DNA from: Marine Group I thaumarchaeote
GTDB lineage: Archaea; Thermoproteota; Nitrososphaeria; Nitrososphaerales; Nitrosopumilaceae
Assembly (NCBI GenBank): GCA_013390745.1
Contig: JACASX010000001.1
Coordinates: 167,675-231,674, forward strand
DNA: 64,000 bases
Direction of reading: 5' to 3'
The position numbers and the translations under genes are program-made. How positions within the stretch are numbered: position 1 is the stretch's first letter; each line of letters begins with the position of its first letter. The notes beneath the pieces are model-generated. The model was not told the DNA's origin. It ran no database searches and was given only the letters and a program-made list of their open reading frames with translations. Positions 61,665-64,000 of this stretch are shown here, piece by piece.

Positions 61665-62933
61665 ATGGCAAAAATTTGGGTTGAGGCATATGGCTGCTCA
61701 GCGAGTTTTGCTGACTCTGAAATGATATCTGGTTTGATCGTGAACGGCGGTCATACCCTTGTACAGGATCCATCAGAATCAGATCTTAATCTGATTGTAA
61801 CTTGTTCTGTAAAAGATGCTACTGCGACAAAGATGGTTCATCGCATAAAGCAGTCACAGTCAAAGCCACTTGTTGTTGCAGGCTGTCTGCCAAAGGCAGA
61901 AAGACACACGGTTGAAAAGTTTGCACAAAATGCAAGCATGATGGGACCAAATTCTATTGGAAAAACACTTCAAGTGATAGAAGCCACGCTTAATGGTTCA
62001 AAAGTAGTGGCTCTTGAAGACACTGATCTATCCAAAGTAGGAATACCCAAAATAAGGCTCAACCCCGCAGTGGGAATTGTAGAAATCGCTAATGGGTGTA
62101 TGAGTGAATGCACATTCTGCCAGACAAAACTGGCAAAAGGTGATCTGAAAAGCTACAGAATTGGGGATATTGTAAGGCAAGTTAAAAGAGAACTTGCTGA
62201 TGGTTGTAAGGAAATCTGGCTCTCGTCAACTGACAATGGTTGTTATGGCTTGGATATCGGTGAGGATCTATCCTCCTTAATTGAACAAGTCACCCTAATC
62301 CCTGAAGATTTTAGAATTAGGGTTGGGATGATGAATCCTATGTTTATGCCAAGGATAAGAGATAACCTTCTCAAATCATTTGAAAGCGACAAAGTATTCC
62401 GGTTTTTACATGTGCCAGTACAAAGCGGTAGCAATGAGGTACTCAATAACATGAAGCGTGGGCATACGGTTGAAACATTCAAAAATGTTGTAAGAAAAGT
62501 TAGAGCAAAATTTGGTACGTTTACAATCTCAACTGACATTATTGTAGGATACCCAACTGAAACACAGGAAAACTTTGAAGAAACGATCGGACTTTTGAAA
62601 GAAACTAGGCCTGATATAGTAAATCTTTCACGATATAGTCAAAGACCTGGAACAATAGCTGCAGAAATGCCTCAGATTGAGGTAGCAGAAATTAAGCGAA
62701 GAAGTAAGCAAGTAACTGATCTGATAAACGATATCTCACTTGAAAACAACAGAAAATGGATTGGGTGGAAAGGTAAAGTTTTGTTCGATGAAAATTTAGA
62801 CGGTCAGGTCAAGGGAAGGAATTTTGCATACAAGCCGATATTTGTGAATGAGATAACAGAAATTGGGCAAATGTGCACAGTTAGAGTGGCAGATGCTACT
62901 AATCATAGCCTCATTGGTGAGATCGTAAGTTAA
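61665..62933 (+). CDS. Radical-SAM tRNA methylthiotransferase (MtaB/CDKAL1-like)
   Basis: A 422-aa methylthiotransferase that adds a methylthio group to t6A37 of tRNA. The N-terminal UPF0004 domain has Cys in AYGCSASFADSE, VTCSVKDATATKM and VAGCLPKAE for the auxiliary cluster. The radical-SAM site is C-x3-C-x2-C in ANGCMSECTFCQTK near residue 147. A C-terminal TRAM domain (about 360-420) ends the protein. Archaeal e-MtaB is the best match by layout. It follows fumC by 2 bp. Confidence 0.94.
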   Translation: MAKIWVEAYGCSASFADSEMISGLIVNGGHTLVQDPSESDLNLIVTCSVKDATATKMVHRIKQSQSKPLVVAGCLPKAERHTVEKFAQNASMMGPNSIGKTLQVIEATLNGSKVVALEDTDLSKVGIPKIRLNPAVGIVEIANGCMSECTFCQTKLAKGDLKSYRIGDIVRQVKRELADGCKEIWLSSTDNGCYGLDIGEDLSSLIEQVTLIPEDFRIRVGMMNPMFMPRIRDNLLKSFESDKVFRFLHVPVQSGSNEVLNNMKRGHTVETFKNVVRKVRAKFGTFTISTDIIVGYPTETQENFEETIGLLKETRPDIVNLSRYSQRPGTIAAEMPQIEVAEIKRRSKQVTDLINDISLENNRKWIGWKGKVLFDENLDGQVKGRNFAYKPIFVNEITEIGQMCTVRVADATNHSLIGEIVS

Positions 62934-62948
62934 AAAATTTTGATCGAT

Positions 62949-62962
62949 GTTTTGATCAAAAC
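62949..62962. promoter_or_regulatory. Perfect 14-bp palindrome upstream of the FtsZ-like gene
   Basis: GTTTTGATCAAAAC is a perfect palindrome, 43 bp before the FtsZ-like start; the half-site TTTTGATC occurs again at 62938-62945. It could be an operator dimer site or the hairpin ending the preceding transcript. Confidence 0.5.
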
Positions 62963-63005
62963 TTAGTTAACTGTTATTTACTGTAATTTTGCATCATATG
63001 GTACT

Positions 63006-63947
63006 ATGACATTTCAGTTGGTTGAACCTATACTGTTGATTGGCTTGGGAGGAGTAGGTGCTAGACTTGCTGAGAAGGCAAAAAAATCTCTAAATTCTGA
63101 TTGCCTTCTAATCAGTCATGATCAGAAAGATCTAACTATTGAAAACTCGATAAAAATTTCTACAAAGTCAGTTGTTAACCCATCAACCCATCTAATTAGA
63201 GGCTCAACATTAGAAACTTCAGATGAGATTAAAAAAAATATAGCAAATTACTCGACAGTTATTTTAATGTCTAACCTAGCTGGAAAAGCTGGTGCAGGTA
63301 TTGGGCCAATAGTTTCTAGAATTTGCAAACAGGAACAAAAAAATCTGTTATCATTTGTTGTAATGCCATTTAAGTTTGAAAAGGAAAGAATATTCCAGTC
63401 AGGTATTACGTTAAAAAGAATCAGACAAGATTCTCAATGTACCATCGTTGTTGATAATGATGCGCTGCTTGATAGTAATCCTGATCTTACTCAGAATCAA
63501 TGTTATGATATTTCCAACAAGGCAATTGAAAGTATGATGCATTCACTAAAATCATCCGAGATTTCTGGAGACACAAACATTCTGTCAACAGGTAAAGCTA
63601 CTAGTGACATTGAGGTTTCACTAAAAGATTCACTTAGAATGTTGTATGAGGATGCACCACCTAATAGCATTAAAAGATCTATGTTGTATGTATATGGTAC
63701 AGATAACATTCCAGTTGGAGTTCTAAACACAATTTCTAACATAACTGACGGAACGTTTGATGAGAATAGTACACATATAGAGATGTCATCTGAAGAGTCT
63801 AAGGTTGTAATGTTAAGTTCAATTCAGGGTGAAACTAGATTTGACAAGTATGATCCACTTGGAATTATTTCACAAGAAAATACAATAGATTGGGATGAAC
63901 CAGAGTGTAGTATTAACTGTGAACTTGATTTAAAACAGTTAGAATAA
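63006..63947 (+). CDS. ftsZ: Divergent FtsZ/tubulin-superfamily protein
   Basis: A 313-aa protein of the FtsZ fold. Loop T1 is LIGLGGVGARLAEKAK; after LMSNLAGKAGAGIGPIVSRIC (the T4 region, where FtsZ has GGGTGTG) comes the FtsZ-like strand FVVMPFKFEKERIF and the T6-like VVDNDALLDSN. The GTP phosphate-binding loop is thus altered. Thaumarchaea keep such an FtsZ homologue although they divide with Cdv (ESCRT-like) proteins, and its polymerising ability is doubtful. The C-terminal third has no clear T7 catalytic loop. Confidence 0.8.
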   Translation: MTFQLVEPILLIGLGGVGARLAEKAKKSLNSDCLLISHDQKDLTIENSIKISTKSVVNPSTHLIRGSTLETSDEIKKNIANYSTVILMSNLAGKAGAGIGPIVSRICKQEQKNLLSFVVMPFKFEKERIFQSGITLKRIRQDSQCTIVVDNDALLDSNPDLTQNQCYDISNKAIESMMHSLKSSEISGDTNILSTGKATSDIEVSLKDSLRMLYEDAPPNSIKRSMLYVYGTDNIPVGVLNTISNITDGTFDENSTHIEMSSEESKVVMLSSIQGETRFDKYDPLGIISQENTIDWDEPECSINCELDLKQLE

Positions 63948-63952
63948 AATTT

Positions 63953-64000
63953 TTAATCCTTAGACTTTGATTTAGGCTTCTTTTTTATCTCTTCATCTTT
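63953..64000 (-). CDS. 3' end of a minus-strand gene, Lys-rich C-terminus
   Basis: The minus strand reads an open frame from the window edge to a TAA at 63953-63955, giving only KDEEIKKKPKSKSKD. It is probably the C-terminal tail of a gene lying mostly outside the window, convergent with the FtsZ-like gene. The fragment is too short for identification. Confidence 0.4.
   Translation of the reverse strand, partial: KDEEIKKKPKSKSKD

Overview
The window is a contiguous, AT-rich, gene-dense archaeal chromosome segment. Gene content points to an ammonia-oxidizing thaumarchaeon (Nitrososphaerota, most like the marine and sediment Nitrosopumilus/Nitrosarchaeum group I.1a). The evidence is an ammonia monooxygenase subunit C, a NirK-type multicopper oxidase, a membrane cupredoxin beside heme O synthase, a PEFG-CTERM surface protein, coenzyme F420 ligase, archaeal RNA polymerase subunit Rpo7 with Spt4, ribosomal protein L15e, the NurA-HerA-Mre11-Rad50 repair operon and a divergent FtsZ homologue. 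I see no tRNA, rRNA, CRISPR array, insertion sequence or prophage. Many genes have an A/T-rich TATA-like box 20-30 nt before the start codon, which suggests largely leaderless transcripts. GTG and TTG starts are common.

Layout. 1-5.6 kb: the end of a pentapeptide-repeat protein, ArgRS with a HAD phosphatase, a DRG-type GTPase, and a collagen-like protein with 68 uninterrupted Gly-X-Y triplets. 5.6-15 kb: a TPR protein; a sulfur and redox block (siroheme sulfite/nitrite reductase with a tandem rhodanese, THI4 thiazole synthase, thioredoxin reductase, TusA); a PHP hydrolase, CofE and a SerB-like HAD. 15-24 kb: a SWIB-like protein with a histone-H1-like tail, ProRS, the ergothioneine genes egtB and egtD facing each other, an OppF-type ATPase, and a large thioredoxin-fold DUF255 protein. 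23.3-24.4 kb: no ordinary-length gene, but a tight run of micro-ORFs encoding tiny Cys/His zinc-finger proteins. 24.4-36 kb: an alcohol dehydrogenase, small hypothetical and membrane proteins, TruD, a secreted beta-propeller, Pth2, a geranylgeranyl reductase, then a translation and proteostasis operon (Zn-ribbon protein, aEF-1beta, Cdc48).

36-46 kb: heme O synthase, cupredoxin, JAMM protease, H+-pyrophosphatase, archaeal dephospho-CoA kinase, Mrp/NBP35, Rpo7-Spt4-NadC, NadA and aspartate dehydrogenase. The last three make a complete aspartate-to-nicotinate-mononucleotide route. 46-52 kb: nurA-herA-mre11-rad50 as one operon. 52-58 kb: a HEAT-repeat protein, a stand-alone amoC, a redoxin, a group of secreted or membrane-anchored surface proteins, L15e and SerA. 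58-64 kb: NirK, fumarase, a tRNA methylthiotransferase, the FtsZ-like protein, and the last codons of a minus-strand gene at the edge.

Most notable: the zinc-finger micro-ORF cluster; six tail-to-tail gene pairs whose stop codons interlock in exactly 4 nt; the archaeal collagen-like protein; the isolated amoC with an interleaved hairpin/pseudoknot-like 3' element; two Asp substitutions at Mre11 metal-ligand positions; the FtsZ-like protein with a rebuilt T4 loop beside a perfect 14-bp palindrome; and a 19-bp tandem duplication across the egtB start. All functional calls come from reading motifs by eye; no database search was run.
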